From Kosakonia sacchari (GTDB lineage Bacteria > Pseudomonadota > Gammaproteobacteria > Enterobacterales > Enterobacteriaceae), in assembly GCA_900109485.1 (NCBI GenBank), contig FOAY01000017.1, forward strand, positions 1-64,000: 64,000 nt of DNA, in the 5' to 3' direction. Position numbers and translations under genes: made by a program. This document shows, in pieces, positions 45,715 through 52,988 of the stretch (position 1 is its first letter; every line of letters starts with the position of its first letter). Under the pieces are notes generated by a model, which saw only the letters and a list, made by a program, of their open reading frames with translations, searched no databases and was not told the DNA's origin.

Positions 45715-46740
45715 ATGACTGAAATGATGAAAGCAGTACAACTCCATGCGTTTGGCGGGCCGGAAAACCTGCTGTATGAGGAGACCCCCAGGCCGGTAGC
45801 GGGCAGCGACGAGGTGCTTGTGCATGTGCAGGCCGCTGGACTTAACCCGCCAGACTGGTATCTGCGTGACGGCTATCGTGCACTTCCGCCTGAATGGTGG
45901 CCGGAACCCGCTTTTCCGCTCATTTTGGGAACTGACGTATCAGGCGTCGTCGCTGAAGTTGGTAAAAATGTTACCGGGTTCAGCACCGGTGATGAGGTCT
46001 ATTCGATGGTGCGCTTTCCGCAAAGGTTGATGGAAGGCAGTGGCGGCTATGCGCAATATGTCAGCGTTCCTGCATCCGGGCTGGCATTAAAACCCCGGGG
46101 AATTGACCATGTTCAGGCAGCAGGGGCACCGATGTCACTCCTCACGGCCTGGCAGTTTCTTATTGAAACGGGGCATGACGCACCGAATCCTTTCCAGACT
46201 TTCCCTCATAAAGCCGTTCCATTAAAAGGCCGGACCGTGCTGGTCAACGGCGCAGGGGGAGGCGTAGGACACCTTGCGGTGCAGATTGCCCGCTGGCAAG
46301 GGGCGCGGGTTATTGCTGTGGCCTCTTCCCGCAATGAGGCGCTGTTACGCGATCTGGGGGCGGATGAGTTTATCGATTACACCAAAACAGCACCCGAGAG
46401 CGTAGTAAGCAATGTTGATCTGGTGCTTGATGCGGTTGGTGGCGCAAATATGGCGCGCTTTCTGCGTTGTATAAGGCCCGGCGGTGCATTATTCCTGGTT
46501 AACCCGCTGGGGTTTTCCGCATGGAGTGAAGCCGCCCAAAAAGAGATTACGGTGTCATCAACGCAAGTTCGCTCCAGTGGCGCGCAATTAGCAGAAGCCG
46601 GTCGTCTGCTGGAAAAAGGTGTTATCCGGGTGGTTATTGATAGCACCTGGCCATTAGCCATGGCATCGGCTGCCCATCAGCGTGCGGCAAAGGGAAGTAT
46701 TCAGGGCAAAATTGTGCTGACAAACTTAGCGTGCGCTTAG
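45715..46740 (+). CDS. Zinc-independent alcohol dehydrogenase-like NADP-dependent oxidoreductase
   Basis: A 341-residue MDR-superfamily protein of the quinone reductase type. The GroES-like N-terminal domain contains VQAAGLNPPDWYLRDGY and LGTDVSGVVAEVGKNV. The Rossmann domain has VNGAGGGVGHLAVQIARW and FIDYTKTAP. The catalytic zinc ligands of classical alcohol dehydrogenases are absent, so it likely reduces quinones or enones with NADPH. ATG 45715 follows GAGCGAG; a GTG one codon earlier is possible. The last 15 bases overlap the convergent AraC gene. It is probably controlled by the divergent LysR protein. Confidence 0.82.
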   Translation: MTEMMKAVQLHAFGGPENLLYEETPRPVAGSDEVLVHVQAAGLNPPDWYLRDGYRALPPEWWPEPAFPLILGTDVSGVVAEVGKNVTGFSTGDEVYSMVRFPQRLMEGSGGYAQYVSVPASGLALKPRGIDHVQAAGAPMSLLTAWQFLIETGHDAPNPFQTFPHKAVPLKGRTVLVNGAGGGVGHLAVQIARWQGARVIAVASSRNEALLRDLGADEFIDYTKTAPESVVSNVDLVLDAVGGANMARFLRCIRPGGALFLVNPLGFSAWSEAAQKEITVSSTQVRSSGAQLAEAGRLLEKGVIRVVIDSTWPLAMASAAHQRAAKGSIQGKIVLTNLACA

Positions 46741-47520
46741 TTTCCGTTCGGCAAAATAGTGGGCAGGCGTGCTGCCCATCGTTTTTCTGAACATAGTGAT
46801 GAAGGCATTTACGGACTCATACCCCAATTTAGCCGCGACGTTTTGCACGGATACGCCGCTGGCTAACTCCTGTAGCGCAATAATCAAATGGAGTTGCTGG
46901 CGCCATCGACCAAAGGTCAGCCCCGTCTCGCGCAGCATCAAGCGCGCCAGCGAACGTTCGCTTATCGCCAGCCGTTTCGCCCACTCTTTAAACGTGCTGC
47001 GATCTTCCGGCTGGCTTACCAGCGTATCGGCCATGGTCCGTATTTTGGGATTCGAAGAGACAGGCAGGCTCAGTTTCTGCTGCGGCATGGTGGCTAATTC
47101 GTCGAGCGTCACCCGGGTGAGCCTGGCAACGTGGCTATCCGCCGGGTAATCAATGCCCTCGCGGGTTAAACGGTCAACTAACTCTTTAATCAACTGCGAA
47201 ATCGCCAGCGTGCAACACTTCTCCGGGAGCGCTACGGCGCCGGGTTCGATGAATAAATAATTGAGATGCGCGTTCCAGGTCGCTTTGGCGCTGTGCGGGA
47301 TCCCGCCCGGGATCCAGACGGCGCAGTGCGGCGGTACGATCCAGATGTCATTTTCCGCGCGACAGATAACGGCGCCATACAGCGCAATAATCAGTTGCCC
47401 CTTACGGTGCGTATGCATGGGCACTTCGGCTGCGTAATCAACGAACTCGAGATGACGAGCCACGGCCGGGCAGGGTGTGGCGTCAGGATCAAACACTTGC
47501 GTGGCATCATTGGTATTCAT
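46726..47520 (-). CDS. AraC-family regulator with cupin sensor domain
   Basis: A 264-residue regulator with an N-terminal cupin-like domain (about 30-110, MHTHRKGQLIIALYGAV and PPHCAVWIPGGIPHS). The C-terminal pair of helix-turn-helix motifs (about 165-262) includes RLAISERSLARLMLRETGLTFGRWRQQ and VAAKLGYESVNAFITMFRKTMGSTPAHY. It is divergent from the FUSC-type efflux gene by 76 bases and likely regulates it. It overlaps the 3' end of the convergent oxidoreductase gene by 15 bases. Confidence 0.87.
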   Translation of the reverse strand: MNTNDATQVFDPDATPCPAVARHLEFVDYAAEVPMHTHRKGQLIIALYGAVICRAENDIWIVPPHCAVWIPGGIPHSAKATWNAHLNYLFIEPGAVALPEKCCTLAISQLIKELVDRLTREGIDYPADSHVARLTRVTLDELATMPQQKLSLPVSSNPKIRTMADTLVSQPEDRSTFKEWAKRLAISERSLARLMLRETGLTFGRWRQQLHLIIALQELASGVSVQNVAAKLGYESVNAFITMFRKTMGSTPAHYFAERKLSAR

Positions 47521-47596
47521 GGTATTGGCAACATTTAGGGATTTTTTGACAGAATAGAGTATTTAAGCGAGTACGCAAGTCGGTAATAATCCCGGC

Positions 47597-49660
47597 ATGA
47601 ACAAAATAAACTTCTGTCACTGCCGCTTTGGGCGGGCTATCTCCAACGTGTTCAACCGTGCAGGCGTCGTAATGGCTTCATTGACGCTGCAAAATGACGC
47701 CAATGCGTTGCTCTATTCCATCAAGAGCTTTGCCGCCGCGATGCTCGCTTATTACATCGCCTTATCGATCGGTCTTGAAAAGCCTTCCTGGGCAATCATT
47801 ACCGTTTATATTGTTTCGCAGACCTCGGTTGGCGCTTCACTCAGCCGATCCCTTTATCGCCTGGCCGGAACCGTCATTGGCGCTGCGGCGACCGTGTTGA
47901 TTGTGCCCACTTTCGTCAATATGCCGATCGTGTGCAGCGTGGTGCTTACCGGCTGGATCACCTTCTGCCTTTACTTATCCCTGCTTGAACGCACACCCCG
48001 CGCTTACGCTTTTGTCTTAGCCGGTTACACCGCGAGTCTGATTGGTTTTCCTGCGGTAATGCATCCCGGCGCGATTTTTGACACCGCCATCGTCCGGGTG
48101 CAGGAGATCGTGATTGGCATTCTCTGCGCGGCGCTTCTTCACCGCTATGTGCTGCCAAAACGGATATCCGGGTTGTTCAACAGCAAATTATCGGAAACGC
48201 TGCGCTCGGCGCGACAAACTCTTGCCGACGCGTTAGCAGGCAAATCCGACAAGGCTGCAAACAGTCTGCATCTGGCGCTGGCGTTGCAGTATCTTCAGGG
48301 CGTCAGCCACCACATTCCCTATGACTTTGCTCTCTCGGTGCCGATCCGGCACGCCAGAAACGCCCTGCATGACAAGCTGGCCCGCTTGTTAATCGTGATC
48401 TGCGAATTACGCGATCGCCTGCAGATGATTGAGGCGATGCCGGGCGATCTGCAAAAACTGCTGGGCGATGTTCAGCACTGGCTCGCCTGTGAGGATGAGC
48501 GGGAACGAAAAATCACGGCAGAAGCGCTCAGAATACGCAGCGAACAGTTAATGGCGCAGCAGGCGAAGCATGCGCTGACGTTGCAAGATGCCGTGCAAGC
48601 GAGCTTTGTCCGCCATCTGACAGAAGCGATCCTTCTTATACAGCAATGCGAGCGTCTTGCCGGGGCCATCCATCACGCGAAACCCGCGCCAGTGCAGGCG
48701 CAAGACCATCCGGTGAAAGGCTATGTTTTCCATCGCGATCATCTTGTCGCTGCACGCACTGCGCTGGGGGCGTTCGTGATAATCATGAGCGGCTGCCTGG
48801 TGTGGATTTTCTCGGCCTGGCCTGATGGCGGCACGGCAGTTTCTATCCTTGGCGTCTGCTGTACGTTGTTTGGCAGTTTCGACGCGCCGGCTCCGCATAT
48901 TGTGAAATACATTATTGGCTCCTTCTGGGGCGTATTGATAAGCCTGATCTACAGCTTTGCTCTTCTTCCACACGTTACCGAATTCACTGTGCTGGTTGCG
49001 GTGTTTGCACCGGCATACCTGCTGGCCGGATCGCTCCAGGCGCGGCCGCCCACCACGTTTATGGCTATGGGGATCACCCTCACGCTGCCGGTGTTGTGCG
49101 AGCTAGGTCCCCACTACAGCGGAGACTTCGCCGTGGCGGTTAACACTGCCATCGCCTTATTTGCCGCGACCGGTTTTGCCGTGATCGGGATGAGCTTGCT
49201 GCAAACCGTGCAGGCAGACGCGGCGATAAACCGTCTGCTGAAGCGTTGCCGTCGCGATATACGACGCAGCGTAAAAGGGGCGTTTAAATCCGACGAGACG
49301 CACTGGACCAATTTAATGATCGACAGGACGGCCTTGTTACTGCCGCGCTTGCAGCGTAGCAGGCAATCGCCCGCACAGACGCTTAACCAGATGCTGCACT
49401 ATTTGCGGATTGGCCTCGGCGTTATGCATTTGCGCCGGGGTTATTCCCCGGCGGGAGGCGATACGGGTAAAGCGCTTAATGAGCTGTTTTACCTGCTTAG
49501 CCGCGCGACAGATACCGCCATCTTGCGCCAGCGTATAGCCGCCATGATTGGCCGCTGTTTGCCTGCCGGGCCTCAACACTCGCAGCAATTCATTGGCAGG
49601 TTGGTTGATTTGTACTGTGCATTGCAGGAGCAGAACAGGGAGCAAGCAGATGATCAATGA
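47597..49660 (+). CDS. FUSC-family (AaeB-like) aromatic acid efflux protein
   Basis: An inner membrane protein of up to 687 residues with two blocks of about five membrane helices (roughly residues 40-175 and 380-530), each followed by a cytoplasmic helical domain, as in AaeB. With the DUF1656 and HlyD genes that overlap it, it resembles the aaeXAB p-hydroxybenzoate efflux set, in which AaeB is the pump. The start is uncertain: ATG 47597 gives 687 residues; ATG 47672 (MASLTLQND) gives 662 and begins closer to the conserved membrane domain. The actual substrate is unknown. Confidence 0.83.
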   Translation: MNKINFCHCRFGRAISNVFNRAGVVMASLTLQNDANALLYSIKSFAAAMLAYYIALSIGLEKPSWAIITVYIVSQTSVGASLSRSLYRLAGTVIGAAATVLIVPTFVNMPIVCSVVLTGWITFCLYLSLLERTPRAYAFVLAGYTASLIGFPAVMHPGAIFDTAIVRVQEIVIGILCAALLHRYVLPKRISGLFNSKLSETLRSARQTLADALAGKSDKAANSLHLALALQYLQGVSHHIPYDFALSVPIRHARNALHDKLARLLIVICELRDRLQMIEAMPGDLQKLLGDVQHWLACEDERERKITAEALRIRSEQLMAQQAKHALTLQDAVQASFVRHLTEAILLIQQCERLAGAIHHAKPAPVQAQDHPVKGYVFHRDHLVAARTALGAFVIIMSGCLVWIFSAWPDGGTAVSILGVCCTLFGSFDAPAPHIVKYIIGSFWGVLISLIYSFALLPHVTEFTVLVAVFAPAYLLAGSLQARPPTTFMAMGITLTLPVLCELGPHYSGDFAVAVNTAIALFAATGFAVIGMSLLQTVQADAAINRLLKRCRRDIRRSVKGAFKSDETHWTNLMIDRTALLLPRLQRSRQSPAQTLNQMLHYLRIGLGVMHLRRGYSPAGGDTGKALNELFYLLSRATDTAILRQRIAAMIGRCLPAGPQHSQQFIGRLVDLYCALQEQNREQADDQ

Positions 49661-49868
49661 CATGAATATTGGCGGTGTCTTTTTCCCTGGCCTTTTGATC
49701 GTCGCGCTTCTGGCCCTGGTCTTTACCTTGCTGTGCGTGCCGCTTTTCACTTTCAGCAGGCTTTACCGGCGTTTGCCTTATCGCCCGCTGATGGGTTTCT
49801 CAATCTATATCGTTACCTTTTCCCTGCTTATCCAGGGGCTGAATGCGCTGGGGTGGTTATTCGTATGA
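49650..49868 (+). CDS. DUF1656 small membrane protein (AaeX-like)
   Basis: A 72-residue protein, MINDMNIGGVFFPGLLIVALLAL..., with two hydrophobic segments (about 10-30 and 48-70) and the PLMGFSIYIVTFSLL region seen in AaeX/YhcR-type proteins. It overlaps the FUSC gene by 11 bases and the HlyD gene by ATGA. Role in the efflux complex is unknown; the conserved gene order is the main clue. Confidence 0.85.
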   Translation: MINDMNIGGVFFPGLLIVALLALVFTLLCVPLFTFSRLYRRLPYRPLMGFSIYIVTFSLLIQGLNALGWLFV

Positions 49869-50728
49869 AATCGTTTCTCTCTCTGTTTGGACGCTACGCG
49901 CTGACATTAAGCGCAGTGGCGGTGGCAACACTGCTGGCTTTTATGATGTGGAAACACTATGCGCAAATACCCTGGACCCGCGATGGCCGGGTGCGTGCGG
50001 ATGTGGTGCAGATTGCGCCTGAAGTTTCCGGGCCGGTGAGCAGTGTGGACGTTAAAGATAATCAGTGGGTTAATCGTGGCGATGTGCTCTATACGATCGA
50101 TCCGCGCTGGTTGAAGCTGGCCGTGGCCAGCGCGCAGGCTGACGTCGAGGCTAAACGCCATGAGATGTTAATGCGCCAGGATGCGGCAACACGACGTTCG
50201 CGCATCAAGGGGGTGATCTCCAGCGAGGATTTGCAGCAAACAGACAGTGCGGCGAACGTCGCGGTGGCGAACTACCATGGCGCGCTGGCCGCGCTGGAAC
50301 TGGCTCAGCTTAATTTATCCCATGCCACCGTGCGCTCGCCGGTTGCGGGCTATGTCACGCATCTGCGGCTGCGCGCTGGCGACTATGCCACCGCTGGCGA
50401 AACAAAAGTGGCCATCGTCGATGCGAACAGTTTCTGGGTTGTGGGTTATTTCGAGGAGACCAAACTGCGCCATATTCGTGTGGGAAACAGTGCGCAGATA
50501 GCGTTGATGGGGTTTGAGCCTGCCATTACCGGCCATGTTGAGAGTATCGGGCACGGGATCGGTGACAGCAATGACGAGACGGGCGGGCTTGGCCTGCCGG
50601 ACGTGGAACCGACATTTAGCTGGGTGCGGCTCGCGCAGCGTATTCCGGTGCGCATTCATATCGACACCTTACCGGCGGGAATTGATCTGGTGGCTGGCTT
50701 GTCCGCGAGCGTGTTGATTACGCCATAA
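49865..50728 (+). CDS. HlyD-family membrane fusion protein (AaeA-like)
   Basis: The periplasmic adaptor of the efflux set, 287 residues from ATG 49865. An N-terminal membrane anchor (about 9-28) is followed by a barrel-sandwich half VQIAPEVSGPVSSVDVKDNQWVNRGDVLYTID, a short helical hairpin, the second half ATVRSPVAGYVTHLRLRAGDY and a beta-barrel domain NSFWVVGYFEETKLRHIRVG. It is the third gene of the FUSC-DUF1656-HlyD operon. It should link the pump to an outer membrane channel, none of which is in this operon. Confidence 0.9.
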   Translation: MKSFLSLFGRYALTLSAVAVATLLAFMMWKHYAQIPWTRDGRVRADVVQIAPEVSGPVSSVDVKDNQWVNRGDVLYTIDPRWLKLAVASAQADVEAKRHEMLMRQDAATRRSRIKGVISSEDLQQTDSAANVAVANYHGALAALELAQLNLSHATVRSPVAGYVTHLRLRAGDYATAGETKVAIVDANSFWVVGYFEETKLRHIRVGNSAQIALMGFEPAITGHVESIGHGIGDSNDETGGLGLPDVEPTFSWVRLAQRIPVRIHIDTLPAGIDLVAGLSASVLITP

Positions 50729-50768
50729 CGTTTCTGGTCACTGTTCCGCACACTTTGGGTTTAACGCT

Positions 50769-51143
50769 ATGAATCACAGAAAAGAACTTATCATCAACGT
50801 CATCGCGTGGATTAATCGCAATATCCAGTCGCCAATGAAAATTGATGATGTCGCAGCCAAGTCCGGCTATTCAAAATGGCACTTACAGCGACTGTTTTTT
50901 GCGGAAACGGGCCAGAATCTGGGGCAGTTTATCAGGGAACGAAAGCTCAGTTTAATTGCCGAGCAATTGATTACCTCTAATGAATCATTAATCAGTCTGG
51001 CAATGAAATACGGCTTTGATTCTCAGCAATCATTAACCCGGGCATTTCACAAAAAATATCAACTGCCGCCGCATAAATACCGAAAGACATTTTTCCGGCA
51101 GCATTTCGATGATTTTCATCTCGACGTAAAACCACGGAAATAA
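50769..51143 (+). CDS. Small AraC-family activator of MarA/SoxS/RamA type
   Basis: A single-domain AraC protein of 124 residues with two helix-turn-helix motifs and no sensor domain. IDDVAAKSGYSKWHLQRLFFAETGQNLGQFIRERKL is HTH 1 and ISLAMKYGFDSQQSLTRAFHKKYQLPPHKYRK is HTH 2. Length and pattern are those of MarA, SoxS, RamA and TetD, which activate efflux and stress genes and are controlled by abundance rather than ligand. It lies 40 bases after the HlyD gene and may be co-transcribed with it. It is not clearly any one of the named proteins. Confidence 0.85.
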   Translation: MNHRKELIINVIAWINRNIQSPMKIDDVAAKSGYSKWHLQRLFFAETGQNLGQFIRERKLSLIAEQLITSNESLISLAMKYGFDSQQSLTRAFHKKYQLPPHKYRKTFFRQHFDDFHLDVKPRK

Positions 51144-51239
51144 TCAATAGTTGAGGTGAGTGTTCTGTTGCCGGGCCGGTTGGCGATTCAGGGATATCCA
51201 TTTAAAAAGCAGGACGCCTTGCCGGAATAACGCGCCTTT

Positions 51240-51254
51240 GTACCAGGATGGTGC
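51240..51254 (+). promoter_or_regulatory. NtrC-like binding site
   Basis: GTACCA-GGA-TGGTGC matches the glnA NtrC site pattern GCACCA-N3-TGGTGC at 11 of 12 half-site positions. A weaker second copy, GCACTG-GCA-TAATGC, lies at about 51260-51274. Both lie 55-90 bases upstream of the sigma-54 -24 element, the usual place for an enhancer-like NtrC site. Confidence 0.65.
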
Positions 51255-51329
51255 GCGCTGCACTGGCATAATGCGTATTCACCTCGCCATCCTGCCCGTT
51301 TACCCGCTTCCTCTGCGGTTTTTAAAAGC

Positions 51330-51344
51330 TGGCACATCAATTGC
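51330..51344 (+). promoter_or_regulatory. Sigma-54 promoter of the permease-nitrilase operon
   Basis: TGGCAC (51330-51335), five bases, TTGC (51341-51344) followed by T is a full match to the -24/-12 consensus TGGCAC-N5-TTGC. Transcription should begin near 51356, giving a leader of about 140 bases before the permease ATG. No comparable sigma-70 promoter is seen in the gap. Confidence 0.88.
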
Positions 51345-51436
51345 TTTCTCAACGGTACCGCATCCTGCCTGGCAGGAACAGGCACCGTAGCCTGGCAAGC
51401 GGCTTGTGGCGAATCGCCACTCCAGTACATCGATTT

Positions 51437-51483
51437 CAGGCGAAGAAGCCCTGCCGGCAATGCTGTCGGCGGGGCTTTTTTTT
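51437..51483 (+). terminator. Leader terminator with an overlapping alternative hairpin (ANTAR antitermination candidate)
   Basis: A 10-bp stem (51447-51456 with 51467-51476, one G-T pair) ends in eight T (51476-51483), directly before the permease ribosome binding site GGAG. A smaller hairpin CAGGC (51437-51441), six-base loop GAAGAA, GC(C)CTG (to 51453) uses the terminator's left arm and would prevent it. Other hairpins upstream in the leader are TGCCTG/CAGGCA (51366-51384) and GTGGCG/CGCCAC (51406-51420). The operon's last gene encodes an ANTAR protein, so this is its likely target. The published ANTAR RNA motif (paired six-base loops with A1 and G4) is only partly met. Confidence 0.75.
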
Positions 51484-51494
51484 GGAGTAAATCT

Positions 51495-52988
51495 ATGAGC
51501 AAGTTAAAAGCATGGTTTCAGGGTCCACAAGATATCACCGAAGCAGAAGCCGTTGAGGATTACGCGGTTGGCCGCGTGCCGTCGCACTATCGTTGGCCCA
51601 TTCCGGCCATTATTCTGGTGCTGCTCGGCAACTCTACCGCCATGTTCTGGTTCAGCCTTGGCGCGGACATGAGCTATCAGGTCGGCTGGCCCATGTTGCT
51701 GCTGCCGATTGGTTATATGGTGGTGTTTGCCACCTTAATTGGCTCCTGCATTATGAAGATGGCGAGTAAAGAGGGGCTTTCACTCAATTTGATGACGCGC
51801 GGGCTGGGGTTTGGCTATATGGGCTCAGCCTTCACCTCGCTGATTTACGCCGTGAATTTCATCTTCTATTTCCTGTTCGAAGGCACCATCGTGTCTCACG
51901 CCATCGCCAACTATGCGGGCGTGCCGGTCAACTCATTTACGGGCGTCGCCATCTTTGCACTCATGGGGCTGGCCGCCATCTGGTTTGTCTGGAAAGGCAT
52001 GTCATCAATGCAATTTCTGCAAACCTGGGGCGTGCCCATTTTTATTGTGCTGTTTGGCTTTTGTATCTGGCAATTAACGCACCACTATCCGGCGGTCAGC
52101 TTCAGCGGCTGGCAGCCAAAAGGGGAGATTGACAGTAACGCACTGTGGCTGGTGATGAATATGGCCAACGGGCAGATTGTCTTTCAGGGATTGATGGCCA
52201 CCGATTACGGTCGTTTTGCCCGTCCGGGCATCAGCCATAAAGGCACCGCCACCATCATGCTGGGGATGCTGATCCCGATTGTGGTGGTCATGCTGTTTGG
52301 CGCGTTTATGGCCTACACCTTGATGCCGCATATTCAGGGAGAAGATGTCTGGTCGCTGGCGCTCGATCCGGGTTTCGTCTTCCCGCTGATTATTGGTCTG
52401 ACCGGCGTGTTATTTGCGGTGATTACCCAGATCCGCATCAACGTGCTCAATCTCTACTCGGGTTCGATTGCACTGTCGAATACCATGGATATGGCGTTTA
52501 ACTATCGCCCGGGACGTCAGTGGTGGATGTTGCTGGTCTGGTTGCTCGGCGTGGTGTTCTATATCTGCAATATTTTGCAGTATACCGGCACGTTCCTGTC
52601 CATTACCGGCATTCTCACCAACACCTGGGTGTTTATTATCCTTGCTGATTACTTTATCTGCCGCAAAGTGCTGCACCTTGCGCCATCCGATTTCGTGGAG
52701 TTCCGCAAAGAGTATCTGCGTATGTGGAACCCGTCCGGCGTGATTGCGTTGTGCGTCGCGGTTGCGATAGGCGCAGCCGGCGTGCTGGGCCTGTATCCGA
52801 TGGTGTATGCCTCGTTTATCGCCATGCTGGTTGGCCCGGTGCTGCACGTTGCTATCAGCGTCGCTACCCGCGGCAGTTATTACTTCAAAACCTTCCCTGA
52901 GGATATGCAAACCAACTGGAAACCCTCCGACGCTTATCAGGGACCGAAACCGGTATTTAATCCGTTACTGAGCAAGGAGGCAGAATAA
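51495..52988 (+). CDS. NCS1-family nucleobase/hydantoin-type permease
   Basis: A 497-residue inner membrane transporter of the cytosine/purine/uracil/thiamine/allantoin permease family (CodB-like), with about 12 membrane segments. The N-terminal hydrophilic tail AVEDYAVGRVPSHYRW leads to the first helix IPAIILVLLGNSTAMFWFSLGADMSY. Family-like features include GLGFGYMGSAFTSLIYAVNFIFYF, TDYGRFARPG in the middle, and NILQYTGTFLSITGILTNTWVFIILADYF. Substrate is unknown; context suggests a nitrogenous amide, nitrile or ureide. GGAG lies 7 bases before the ATG, right after the leader terminator. Its stop overlaps the next gene (TAATG). Confidence 0.9.
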   Translation: MSKLKAWFQGPQDITEAEAVEDYAVGRVPSHYRWPIPAIILVLLGNSTAMFWFSLGADMSYQVGWPMLLLPIGYMVVFATLIGSCIMKMASKEGLSLNLMTRGLGFGYMGSAFTSLIYAVNFIFYFLFEGTIVSHAIANYAGVPVNSFTGVAIFALMGLAAIWFVWKGMSSMQFLQTWGVPIFIVLFGFCIWQLTHHYPAVSFSGWQPKGEIDSNALWLVMNMANGQIVFQGLMATDYGRFARPGISHKGTATIMLGMLIPIVVVMLFGAFMAYTLMPHIQGEDVWSLALDPGFVFPLIIGLTGVLFAVITQIRINVLNLYSGSIALSNTMDMAFNYRPGRQWWMLLVWLLGVVFYICNILQYTGTFLSITGILTNTWVFIILADYFICRKVLHLAPSDFVEFRKEYLRMWNPSGVIALCVAVAIGAAGVLGLYPMVYASFIAMLVGPVLHVAISVATRGSYYFKTFPEDMQTNWKPSDAYQGPKPVFNPLLSKEAE

